DNA from: Glandiceps talaboti
Taxonomy: Eukaryota > Hemichordata > Enteropneusta > Spengelidae
Assembly: GCF_964340395.1 (NCBI RefSeq)
Contig: NC_135569.1
Span: 6,748,040 to 6,812,039 of the forward strand
DNA length: 64,000 bases
Direction: 5' to 3'
Shown: piece after piece, positions 26,756 through 39,319 of the stretch
Numbering within the stretch: position 1 is the first letter of the stretch
Layout of the letters: each line of letters starts with the position of its first letter
The notes under the pieces: model-generated
Database searches by the model: none
Seen by the model: the letters and a program-made list of their open reading frames with translations, nothing else
Told to the model about the DNA's origin: nothing
Position numbers and translations under genes: made by a program

Positions 26756-28049
26756 CACAATTTAGAACTCCAGATGTGTATACCCAGATATTTGCTAAAA
26801 TAATACAACGCCACATGTTAGCAGTTCTTGATGCAGTCCAGAGCTGTGTTTAAAACCACGGAGTCAAAGTAGCAAAGCCATGAAGTTGTAATCTGTTGAC
26901 AGACACAAGAAGCTACATTTTAGCAAGCAATGGCTGACCAAGAAATCACTCTCACAACAACAATTCTCTAAAACATTTTAAATTTTGGCTGAAAGATAAA
27001 ATACCAAGGTAAGAGTAGTCGAAGGCTTCTTATTTTCATTCTTTCTCTTAAAATATCCCTGTAGGAATCTGTTGAAAATCTAGAATCCTTAAATCAAAAT
27101 TATTTACACTTCACAATGTCAGCTACAATCAAAATTAATAAATAACTTACATTTATCTCAATAACAGAACTATTCAAATATCGGATCAAGAAGTAACAAC
27201 ACAACACACAGAGTTCAAAGGTCAGAGGTCAAAACTGACAAGTTCAAAGAATATCTACAGAATAGTTTTCCAGAGAAATGTCGGTCAAAGCCTGCTCTGT
27301 GAAGGTCAAGCAAGGACTCAGCTTCTTCATAGTACAAAAATAAAAAACTTGTAAAATGTATAGTCAAGCCTGTAAAAAATAAAGGCAACAATTTTTTTCT
27401 TTTCAAGAGGGGTTAGACAGTCACCTGTGGCGGTGAAACACATCAAAATTCTGTCATATTTCTGTTAAATTTTCGAAAGAAAGATAAAAATGACATGATT
27501 ATATGTCACACCCTGTTTTGAAACAAAAAATTTCATATTCAAGTCATATTGCACTAAATTTGATTGAAATTGATTATATTGGGGCAATTTTTTTTTCAAA
27601 CATGCATAAATTAAATAATCGGTCCATTAAGACATCATCTAACAAAAACATAATGGCCCATTCTGCAGAAATTAGAAATTTTGTCTTTAGTTACAGGAAA
27701 ATATCTGAAATATTGTTAAGTTTGACGACATTACGTGAAGGGGTTAGATAACTACATTCTACAAAAAAAGACATCTTTTTTTTTTTTGAGACACAAGAGT
27801 GAGTGAAATGAATTAGTTCCTAAAAAATACAGCTGACATACATATTCCAACGAGATTAAATTCTGTGTGTCTAGAGTTGTACATGATTTCAAAATATGGA
27901 TTTTAGTAGAATCGATCTCAAAAATTATTAGTTTAACATTCCTAGCAAAAAAAAGTGTACGACACTGTGAAAGAACCTCAAGGAGGTATTTCAAATAAGT
28001 ACAACTACAGAACTACTGAAATATTTTCATATTTTTTTTTATTGATTAA

Positions 28050-28411
28050 AGGGGCACAAGCTGAGATTTTAAGTTTTTGGATGAGATTTATGCTATGTAT
28101 TTCAAAGTCCATCATAGTATTCTACATACCGAGACACACTTAGACATCACTTGCAATTGACTGAACTCACACCAGGTATTAAGATATAACATATAAATCA
28201 TCTGATGACATAATTTATGGTATGTACCAAAAACTGTCCATTGCATAGAATCCATTCTATGCAATAAACAGTTCTAACAATGCCAGACGGCAATGGTAAT
28301 GTCATAGAAGGTATGCATTTACATTAATACACTATAACTTATAGTTTACTTGAGATTTTATGCAAGTATTTTCACGTAAGTGAAAGGTTTATACACTCAG
28401 CTTGTGCCCCT
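28050..28411. mobile_element. 362-bp MITE with TTAA target duplication
   Basis: Perfect 16-bp terminal inverted repeats AGGGGCACAAGCTGAG (28050-28065, and inverse at 28396-28411), flanked by TTAA at 28046-28049 and 28412-28415. The TTAA duplication is typical of piggyBac-type insertions. No coding capacity. Confidence 0.88.
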
Positions 28412-29290
28412 TTAAGTGATGACGAATAAGTAGGTAGGAAAGATTTGAATCTATGAATGATTTTTGTAAGTAGATTAGATTACAACACATGAAAAAACAC
28501 TGGTGTTTTTGCTTGATTGTAGAATGGGACAAGATTCATGCAAAGACATACAATGTAATTAGTATCCCTATAGGTTGTCAAAGTGTAAACACCATAGTAT
28601 CCCAGATCCCACAACAATGTTTACTGATTAGAACGCTACAGGCTATATCAATCGAGTCCAACTGTCACTGTAAGTTTATTAACTGAGCTTATTTTACAAC
28701 ATGACAAACTTTCACAGATATAAAAAATCTGATAAAAGCGTCGCATCAACCTACATTAGAGACATCTGCTGTTGTTTCTGTATCAGTTATTCTTGTTGTC
28801 TTTACCTACTTTGTTTGCATGGTTTTTTCTTAGCTCACTTCATTCAAGCAAACACACCGGTATTTTTTTGCTAGTTGTAGATGTAAATACGGCATAAAAG
28901 TTAGGAAAAAGTAGATTTTAATATAATAATGGTAGAATTTTTTTTATACTAAGGCAACTTGTAAATGTAGTAATTTTATTTTTCATCAAGAACCTGCAAC
29001 TTATGGAATCTCCAGTCTTATTTTTCCTTCATTTTTTTTCTCAAGTAGCTGCTCCTGCTCCCCATTTTCAGAAAATGGAATGATCCACTACAGATTTTGC
29101 TATCATTTGAAAGGAGAGTCTAATCCATCCGTGGGGTCCACACATGTAGTTAAGGATGGCAGCCATCTTGAATCAGCACAGCTTCTCTCAATGTTTTTCA
29201 GTCTGTGTGAGAACATAACAAGAAAAGACAATTGAATGAAATCTATACATGTATTCACAGAAAAATAATGTTAAAAAATGTATCAAATAT

Positions 29291-29795
29291 GCAATCTGAT
29301 TAAAATCCGATGTAGTAAACTCGGCGCGATATCTGTATTTACCTCTTATGATTTTTGTCGTTTGTTCTTGTTTTGCTCTGGGAGCACCCGATACCTACAT
29401 CTGACACAATACCATATGTATTCTCATGCTGAATCATGTACTTACATGTAGCCAATCAGAATCTATCTTACAATACAACTCTCGACATTTGAAATTGAAA
29501 GACAGAGAACCACCAAACATTAATGATAATAGCGTTGTCTGTGCTCCATGCTTGAGCTCTTTTCGAACAGCACATTCTTAAGTACAGTACCCGTATTCTC
29601 AGCCCATTACGTGTTTTTATTCGTTGAGTAAATTCATTCAGCGCTCTTGTTTGGCTCAAGAATACATATATTTTGTGTCAGATGTAGGTATCAGGCACTT
29701 ACAGAACAAAAAAAAGAGCAAACGCAATAAACGTGAGAGATAAATAAAAAAGAAATTGCGCCGAGTTCACTACATCAGATTTTTAATCACATTGT
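29291..29795. mobile_element. Fold-back element with arms of about 140 bp
   Basis: Left arm (GATGTAGTAAACTCGGCGCG, later CGATACCTACATCTGACACA) is matched by an inverted right arm (TGTGTCAGATGTAGGTATCA, later GCGCCGAGTTCACTACATCA). A loop of about 210 bp separates them. Confidence 0.85.
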
Positions 29796-30281
29796 CACAT
29801 GTGCAAACTATTTGGAACTTGAAAACAGACCATTTTGAATGGAAATTTTGAATATGCATCATGACAGAAACACCTAACAGGTCAAAGGTCAACCACAGTC
29901 AATACAACTATTGGTCGTACATTCAAAATCTTCATTATGTGAATTTTTCATGAAATTTGTGAAATTTAGGCAGCAAATTCTATAGAAAATGTGACCATAA
30001 AGGCTCAGAGTTGGACAAGGGTCAAAATTTAGGTGTGAAAAACAAATGTTTGGCAGAGTTACAGATGAACAAAAGAATGATCCTATGCAATCCTTATGGT
30101 TCCATTGATAAGATAATGCAAGATTCTGCAAATGAAACTCTGGCTCAAAACTTATTTCACTTGTGTGATGTATTTTCATTTTGAATGTAGAGATGACCAC
30201 TATACAGACTACATATCTAACTTTGTCAACGTACATGACAAAAACAGCTAAATGTTCATTTTTATATTCTGAAAACTATTT

Positions 30282-30671
30282 TAACGTAGAATGCACCTCA
30301 GGGACATATTTCATTTGCAGAAAATCTAAGTTCTCAAAATCCCTTCAAATTTTGCTATACAGAAGCTTGTTTCTTGTCCTTTTGATATAAAAAGAGAAAT
30401 CTGGGGCCACCATCTTGCTTTCCTATAGAGTTAAACATAGTATTTGGCAGCCATATTGGATGGTGGCCATATTGGATGGCAGCCATATTGGATGGTGGCC
30501 ATATTGGATTGGAAAATGGCTTAATTTTGACAACATTTTGACCTCTATTTCAAGAATTTGAATGGTGACCCTTGATTTTTTTTCTTGATTTTAACTGAGA
30601 AGGGGATGAAGCTTTCTTGAATTAAGTAAAAGCAAATTTATCAGTTTACTTTTGAGGTGCATTTCACGTTA
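30282..30671. mobile_element. MITE-like element, about 390 bp
   Basis: Terminal inverted repeats TAACGTAGAATGCACCTCA at 30282 and TGAGGTGCATTTCACGTTA at 30653. A half copy ending CGAGACGCATTCTATG lies at about 40083-40190, right beside another MITE. Confidence 0.75.
30446..30510. repeat. 16-bp tandem repeat, four units
   Basis: GCCATATTGGATGGTG and GCCATATTGGATGGCA alternate. Each unit contains GCCATATT, a match to the YY1 core GCCATNTT. Confidence 0.85.
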
Positions 30672-31299
30672 CTATGGTGTCCACAAAATCAAAGAAACAA
30701 AATGTATTCCATAAGATGTATGCAGTACTTTATCAGATTTACAGAACTACTAATGAAAGTGTATCAGTGAGTTTTCTAGAGAATTAGCTAATCATAGAGT
30801 AATAAAATACAAAGTGCTTTAGAATGTCACTGTCAACTCTTTCACAGTTGTCACATAACTTCAGAGTTCGGAGTTCAGATAGCCATCATTTTGAAGACCA
30901 GATTAGCGTGAAGAAATATATTTAAAAAAACAACTAAACACTGATTTAATTTTCACTGTATTTCATATTCAACTAAAATAGCTAAAAAATGGAAAGTAAA
31001 AAAAAAAGACAGATTTTTACTGATTTTCTAAATTTTTACTGTGAAAGAGGTCGACCATGTGACAAATGAAGACTCACCGGTCTTTCATATCCCAGATTAT
31101 TCTTTGATTTAAACAAAATTGAGAACATTACAGACATCAGTAACGTTACAAAATGTTGAATAGAGAAAGGAAACACGTAAGTGTAGATGTAGATGGATAG
31201 TGTGTGTTTTTTTTATTTGAAAGTCAAGGTCATGATGTCTGACAGTGTAACAAAACAAAGCATACCCTAAATAAAGACAATTTCTTATTCATTTTGTTG

Positions 31300-31720
31300 T
31301 GAAGAAAAGGTGATGTAAAAACAACGTTATGTTAGTGTGAATTTAACAATCATCTTAAATTTGACCAATTTGACATTTTTTTTCGAAAATATGTACATTT
31401 TTGGTGATGTAAAAATAAATCACACTAGTGTGAATTTAATAATTATTTTAAATTTGACCAATTTGTCATTTTTTGGAGAAAAAAAAAATTCATTTTTGGT
31501 GATGTAAAAATAAAAGTTATATTGTGTGAATGTTAAGTATCATTTCTTGGGGAACAATGTTCAATTTTTTTTTGTGATGTAAAAATAAAGTTACAATTGG
31601 ACAGGTGTGAAATATACAGCCCTACAGATTTGACCAATTTGGCTTTTTATTGCGATGATCTTTATCTGAAAAAGAATCAATATATTTTTTGGTGATGTAA
31701 AATATGTTTGAAACAGTCAT
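31300..31720. repeat. Loose tandem repeat of about 100 bp, four to five units
   Basis: Repeating TTTTTGGTGATGTAAAAATA with GTGTGAATTTAA and AATTTGACCAATTTG in order. Copies have diverged and differ in length. Confidence 0.75.
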
Positions 31721-31894
31721 TCTCAATTTGGCAAATTTGGTTTGATAAATGTACACTAAATTCTAGTGTGAGTGTGTGTATTATGTAGACAATAATAAAA
31801 GTGAAAGTAGAATACTAATGACTTATAAAAACACTGAAAGGTATAAAAACAAGACAAAGCTATATACAACACAAAATAATCAACATGTGAACAT

Positions 31895-32290
31895 TATCTG
31901 GACTGATAAGGCTTCAAAGATATGGAAAAAACAAAAGATTTTGCAATTTGGCCACTAAGAGTGTTGTTCAGAATGAGCTATGCACAGCTAGAGTAGTACG
32001 CCCTTGCCAAATCATTTCTTACTAAATTACAAATTGCTATATTCTGGTCATGAAAAAGACAAAAGATTTTGCAATTTGGCCACTAGAAGTGCTGTTCAGA
32101 ATAAGCTATGTACAGCTGGTGTAGTACGCCCTTGCTAAGTCTTTTCTTCCTAAATTACAAATTGCTATATTCCGGTCATGAAAAAGACAAAAGATTTTGC
32201 AATTTGGCCAGTACATCCTTGCTAAGTCATGCTTTATTGCAGTTATCAGAAAAACAAAAGAATTATACAATTTGGCCGAGACTAAATATG
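31895..32290. repeat. Tandem repeat of about 125 bp, about three units
   Basis: Repeats AAAAGATTTTGCAATTTGGC, then GTTCAGAATGAGCTATGCAC, GTAGTACGCCCTTGC and TAAATTACAAATTGCTATAT. The last unit is shortened. Confidence 0.8.
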
Positions 32291-32485
32291 TAACCCTTAT
32301 TCTCCCCACTACCACGGTGCCCTCGTGTGATTAGTTTCTGAAAATGGCATTGGAGTGAGAATGTATGCAGCCTTTCAGCCCAGAGTAAGTGTCATACAAT
32401 AGCTACAACTGACAAAGAAAGAGGACATACTTACTATGAAGGGAACAGAGTTTTGAAAAAAAATGTATTTCATATTTTGACTTAC

Positions 32486-32560
32486 CTATGTCTGTTTTGT
32501 TTGAGGAATCTCTGAATTTTCCTGGCAGCTATCTGTTCCCTTGTCTTACTGTCTGAATGT
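32486..32560 (-). CDS. CAMTA: CAMTA exon p: last identified exon, fifth IQ-like motif
   Basis: 75 nt. Reads [20 protein letters not shown] then QNRH and two bases (AG), matching vertebrate DQAARKIMRFLRRCRHR. Acceptor gatttag, donor gtaagt, so at least one more coding exon follows. Vertebrate CAMTA1 has only about 20-25 residues after this point, so the missing exon is probably tiny and hard to see without transcripts. Confidence 0.92.
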
Positions 32561-35500
32561 CTAAATCAGAACACAAAAAAACATGAAATATCAATTGGGT
32601 TGACCCCAATTGCTTGTAGAATGCCTAGATTAGAACACAATAACCATGAAATATCAATTGGGCTGACCCCAATTGCTTGCTTAAATTTGGCTAAATTTAG
32701 AAAGGCTGCACAATTTTGAAGAAATTTAGAACAAATTTAGGAACTTTAGAACAGAGAAGTGTCAGTCAGCAATAAATTCCTAATATTGACAAAAATGGCT
32801 CGTGGGTGAAAATATTGACACCATTAAACATGATATAATTCTATCTTTAGAAAGATGTAAACTGGGCAATTTTTTTCATAAATTGTTTTCATGATACATG
32901 ATTTGTACATTCATTAGGCATTTACATATTCATGATAGATTTGCATATTCAAATTTTAGCCACCATGTTACTACACACTTACCTCAGAGGTTGTAGATGG
33001 GAAAGAACAGATGAATCTTTAGTTCTTGTATAGCGTTCATGTTCCCGGTAGGTACGATACCGATTCTGTATCAGCATAGCAGCCTGTCGACTCTTCTTGT
33101 ACTGTTTATGTTTATGGTAACTACGGAAACGGCTCTGGATCAACACTGCGGCCTGTGTCATCTTCTTATATGAAACATACTGCTGGATCAAAGAGAATGC
33201 GTACTATACTTTCAGTACATTTTATCATTGCATGCAACACACGGAATGGTTTTTTTTGGACCCCCAGTTTTTGACGTATTCATGTGTTAAGTATGTATTT
33301 TAGATTCTGTGAATTAAAGAGTTTAATATTTACATATTTATTTCTCCTAGATACGTCATATTGGCCCAACCTCACCAACCTCCTCTCTCCATAACTGGAC
33401 ATAAACATAAAAGAATCAAACTTACAAAATCCCTCTGTAAGGCCAAAAAAAAGAATTGTTTCTGGTCAGAGCAGTTTGTCTAAAACAGTGCAAAGATGCA
33501 ATTTTTTTTTTTAATTCTCAACAAACCTGTCACTCGGTCTACTATTTATGGCAGTTACTGTTCTTTTTATTTAGTACTTTAGAGCAAATGTGTATGTGGG
33601 GTAGATGTCATTTGCTTGTTCATGATTGGCTCTGCAGTTGTCTTCACTGAAATAGGGAGGGTTATTTTTGTGTTTCCCCATGGATCTACACACTGCATGG
33701 ACTGGACAAACACACAAAAAAGACTGATGCAGGGATACTGAAGTGATGCGTGCGCTGACCAGAAACAATTGTTTTTTTTGGCCTAATATTCATTTAACAC
33801 AAAATTATATGTTCACTACATACAGTGATGTTCCCTTTTAACCAACCTGTTTGTATCTTCTGTAGTAACTTTGTATAATAACAGCTGCCTCTAGTTCCTG
33901 CTGCTTCTGTCTCTGCCGACCCTATAAACATACAATAATTAGAAACATTAACTTGAAATTCAACTCTAGTCTGAGTTCCCATCATTTTACCAGGGTTCCC
34001 AGCCAGTGTTTTAATAATCGACTCCAAGGCTGCCTTTTTAACTAAATGTACATTACAAATATAATTGGAAATTTAAGAGGAACTATGTTTCTACCTAGAT
34101 TTTCCCGTTTTCTGTTACCATGGAGATTCTACTAAATTTTCCTATTTTCTGTTTCATGGGGATTATACTAGATTTTCCTCTTTTCTGTTACCATGGAGAT
34201 TCTACTAGATTTTCCTATTTTCTGTTACCATGGAGATTCTACTAGATTTTCCTCTTTTCTGTTACCATGGAGATTCTACTAGATTTTCCCATTTTCTGTT
34301 AAATTGGGGATTCTACTAGATTTTCCCATTTTCTGTTACCATGGAGATTCTACTAGATATTTCTGTTTTCTGGTACCAATGTTCCCAAACTGTACTTATA
34401 TAGTGACTTACCCTGTATATTCGGAAAGCATTCTGGATGGTTTTAGCAGCTTTGTACAACTGTCTCTGCTCATAATCTAGGTAAGGAAAAAGATACAGTA
34501 TAGAATAGTCTGGTACATTGTTTATCACTGACCTTGTACTGAATGCTAATTATACATTGTTTACATCATTATTTATATCATTCTAACAGTTGGGGGTATA
34601 CTGATTTGCATGAGCAATTTTTGGTTCATGATTTTCCATTGAGCTAGCTGGAGTGAAGCGATCTTGAGATTTGGAGCCACAGATAGTATCTAGACTAATT
34701 TCTAGACTACCCCTCACACTTTTTGACACATATTGCTCTCATACAGAGTATCTTTGAAATGACAAAAGCACATGAAAACCTACCGGATAATGTCAGCAAA
34801 GACAGATCTTGTTCTACTCCTTCTCCACCACGTAAGAATTCTGTTAGATCGGCAGTTGTCGGGGTACCGTCTTCATCCTCGCTGTCACTCACATCCAATG
34901 CCATGCTTGAAGGACTTTGTAGACAAGATGATTCAGGACTCAGTGTGCTTGCCGGCGAGTTCATCAAATCGGTACAAATCGTCCTATGCATTTCACTTTC
35001 CATACCGTTCATGTTTTGTTGGTTGCCAGGTTGCAGACACGGTTTGTTGTTTTCCTGACATGTGTTTTCAACCTTTATCCTAGCTGGTAGGGCATCGATG
35101 ATTTTCTCAGCCAGCATCAAATACTGTTCCTTCTGTGAGCTCTCCGGCATTGACTGGGATCTTTGCCGACACCATTCTGCAGCAATCTGAGAACTTGAGA
35201 ATCGATAAGAGGCTGGTGCTGCCTCAGTTTCCATGGAAACTTGTCCACCACCACAACCTCCATCTTCATCGATTTGCATTGGAATTGGCAGTTGAACATC
35301 TGGCACACTGTTGCCATGGAGACTGTTGTCCATCCCAGGGTGCTTAAATGTGGTACTGTTCTCCATGTTCACAGACAACGGTTGCGAAAAAATACTTGTG
35401 CTAACTGTACTGAGGTTTATATTCTGAAGGGGATTTTGTTTGCCTAGTAAGTTACTACAAGAAAGTGACCTATTACGGTTAGGCAGCGGACTTGTAGAAA

Positions 35501-38500
35501 GAGGACTTGTGGACGGTTGAGATTTTGGTGACCAGGCACCTCTTGGACTAAAAGATCTGGGAGAAAGTGACTGTGGTGAGAGGTCAAATGGTGTCGAGAA
35601 AGGGGAATTCAAAGGTGATGATGCAGTTGTTGCTATGGTGATACTAGGAGAAGTCGAATTACTTGTTCTTTCTTCAACTGTGACAGTAGGAGTTGCGAGC
35701 TGTTGCTTGGTAACTGCTGTCATGGAAACTCCCTGCAATCGTTTCCTCTGTAAGAGCTCTAATTGGTCAGCTAAGCTGACATGACCACGAGACTTGGCTA
35801 CTTGAACGGGAAGTCGGCAATTGGAGTCCGGAATGTTTAAGGCTTGGGAGGACCAGTGGTAAAGGAGTAACGTCGTATCACAGTGACCCAAGGCACACGC
35901 CCACATCTGGAAAAGAGACAACATTTTCAGACATGAAACAAGTGACATGAGAAAAGTCTATGTTCATGAAATTCGTGGAAATACTCTTTAAGGGTAGTAT
36001 AACATCAGGAATCATCTATTATTAGTATTATCTAATACAGGCCGTGTAAGTTGAAAGATGCCAATTTTTCATCACAAAAGTTATGGCATAGTTCTGGCAT
36101 CACAAAATTGCAAAACATGTAAAGATGGATATAATGTGATGTAGTATTCTCACAAGGTTGAGATAAATTTTTCAAGACTTTTAAACACTATCCAGGAGTG
36201 ATTTTGAAATTCCAGGACTTTCGGAGATGATTACCCAGGAGTGATTTTGAAAATTCAGGACTTTCAGAGACTATCCAGGAGTGATTTTGAAATTCCAGGA
36301 TTTTCAAACACTATCCATGAGCGATTTTGAAATTCCAGGAATTTCAGGGATTATCAAGGAGTGATTTTAAAATTCCACGACTTTCACGAACTATCCAGGA
36401 GTGATTTTGAAATTGTACTAAGAACTTTCAGGGACTTTCTAGGAATTTTCAAGGGTGCTTTTACTTTCCACGACTGGTTTTCAATTCCGAGATTTTTCTC
36501 AAGAACTTCTCAAAGCCTAGAGCATAATAACTCTGTATTCAATGATAAGTGAACACAACAACTCACCAATGGTGTACAGGGGGGTGGGGGTGGGGGTGGG
36601 GGGTGGGTGGGTGGGGTGGGGTGTCATGTCACACTCTACTCACCAATGGTGTACAGGAGAAATGATCAATGTTCAGGGGGTCACACTCTATTTCCAACAC
36701 CACACTTGGTGAATTAGCTCTGTTGAAGATAAATAGAAAGTTGAATTTTTTAGCATCATACTAATCAAATGGAAAGGTGACATAAATTACAAATAACGAT
36801 TACGCACCAAAAATAAATCTGAGAAGTGCAAAGGGGCTCAGAAAATTATATTGCTGACAAAGATAACATTTAGATAGGCCACAAGTCTTGTATTAAAATA
36901 TAACATCAATGGTGAGAGGACACAAGAGTGCATAAATTATACATCTGTATAGTGTTCATGAGTCATGCTGAGCAATGCTCTACAGTATGGCAGAAGAAAA
37001 CAGAGGTAACAGAAATAATATATTCATGGTTGCACAATGAATATTCATGAGATGTTTTTCACTGAAATTAACAAGCACTCAGGTGTGATGAATATTCATT
37101 GTGCAACCATGCATATATTATTTCTGCTGACTCCCATCATGCAATTGAACACAGTAAAGATACTCTATAAAGGCACAAGATCAACTTGATGTTTCTTTGA
37201 AATTGCAAGTAATTGTAAGTGATGTACAATCATGAAATAACACTCCAGAACCCATAGTTTGTAAAAAAAAAGAAAAAAAAAGTATATTTTCTGGAGTAGC
37301 GTTTCACTTTAAATACCAGTAAACCTACCTCCATTGTATTAACTGACTAATGAGTTGACTATATCCGAGTGCTGCTGCCAGATGAAGCAATGTCATACCC
37401 CTGATTGGAGTAGCATTGTGTAATTCTGGTGTATTTGACCACTCTCTCTGCATCAATCTGACACAAATCTGAACTAAACGACCTTCAAACGATAACTGAC
37501 TGCAGTTACTGGTCATGGAATCCTGCAAATAGAAAGAAATCACTTCAGAATAAACAACAGTGGCAGATGGACTATCGGCAAACTAACAGTAACACAGACA
37601 CAACTGAGAGTATTGTTGCAATATTTCAATCATCTGAAAGATCTAGTTATTGGTCCACTTACATGTACATAATCAATTGCTATCAACCTACTTGATGTCT
37701 CCACTATTACGACAGATGCCATTCAGGCGATTAAAACAAATTACATTCAAACAGATACAGAAAGACTTGTTCTTTCTGGCACATTCACTCTCATTTATAA
37801 CTTTAAAAGTGGGACATGGTCTGCAACTTGTGAGTATTTTTTGTCATTTTCGTTTCCAACTGAAAGGTTACTTATATTATACCCTTCATACCGCACACAA
37901 TAGTGGTATTTGCACTGCAGTGCAATACCGAATACATTATTGAATATATGTATGCAAATTATATGCAAATGAGGATACTTGTTCCTGGGACACGATTCTT
38001 TCATAATTTTGCTGTTGCAGATAAAATATGTAATAATGACAAAACGCTAGCTATGTCGCATGAGTGGCAGGTAGTCAGGGGAATGTTTTCAGCTATATGC
38101 GAGTGAAAGTACGACCACAGAGAGAAAAGCAAGCACTCAGGTAAATACCCCAAGTATGCCACACTAGCACTCAGGTGTGATGGATTTCTGTCATATTATT
38201 AACCTACCTGTACAAGTTCATCAGCTGTGCCTTGACCCACCATTCTCTTCTCAATCTGTTCCAGTCTTTCAAGAATTGCCATTTTGAATTGGTTCTCTGT
38301 AGTAAATCAACACCAAAATTAGCATTGTAGAGATGTTCACATTAACTAACCTGAAACCAGGATATGAAGAGTCTAAAAGGGGTATTAGAGGCGTATCAGA
38401 AAATACACATATGTACTAGTAGTTTAGTACTAGACACTTGTGCAATGAAGTATACAAATGTAGTGGTTTAGTACTAGACACTTGTGCAATAAAATATACA

Positions 38501-39265
38501 AATGTAGTAGTTAAGTACGAGACACTTGTGCAATGAAGTATATAAATGTAGCGGTTTAGTACTAGACACTTGTGCAATGAAGTATATTGATGTAGCGGTT
38601 TAGTACTAGACACTTGTGCAATGAAGTATACAAATGTAGTGGTTTAGTACTAGACACTTGTGCAATAAAATATACAAATGTAGTAGTTAAGTACGAGACA
38701 CTTGTGCAATGAAGTATATAAATGTAGCAGTTTAGTACTAGACACTTGTGCAATGAAGTATATTAATGTAGCGGTTTAGTACTAGACACTTGTGCAATGA
38801 AGTATACAAATGTAGTGGTTTAGTACTAGACACTTGTGCAAAGAAATATACAAATGTAGTGGTTTAGTACTAGACACTTGTGCAGTGAAATATACAAATG
38901 TTGTGGTTTAGTACTAGACACTTGTGCAGTGAAATATACAAATGTTGTGGTTTAGTACTAGACACTTGCACAATACTTGCATTACATATTTTCAATGTGA
39001 TATCACTTACCATCCAATGAGAGCCATTCTTGTTGTGAAGTGGGTCTCTGTGGCATACTTCTTGATTTGTATTCAAACATGACTGTTTTAGAGATTATCC
39101 TTCCATTCAACACAACTTGTAATGGTACTATTCCATTCTCATGGGCTAGAGTGACAGTCAAGTACAAATATCATGAATGAAAATGAAAAAATATGTACAC
39201 ATACAGACACATAAACACACACAGGCACATTTAGACACAGTCATGCAGATACATACGGACGGACG

Positions 39266-39319
<54 letters not shown>

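Larger units (their letters stand above)
20740..32480. other. Gene-free, repeat-rich stretch
   Basis: No exon recognised in either strand. It holds a (TACA)n microsatellite, CCAAT-rich minisatellites, four or more MITE families and several 16-120 bp tandem repeats listed separately. Lying just beyond the last identified CAMTA exon, part of it should hold the missing CAMTA 3' exon, UTR and polyadenylation region, which I could not delimit. Confidence 0.65.

Noticed and set aside
30446-30510. CArG boxes (SRF sites)
   Set aside because: CCATATTGG has five A/T bases between CC and GG; the consensus needs six.
32290-32410. Candidate CAMTA 3' exon just below exon p (minus strand)
   Set aside because: Several AGs open short frames that reach a stop, but none resembles a known CAMTA C terminus, so I left the end open.
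34723-35447. Plus-strand open frames over CAMTA exon l
   Set aside because: They are antisense shadows of a long, stop-poor coding exon; similar frames lie opposite exon f at 40.7-42.2 kb.
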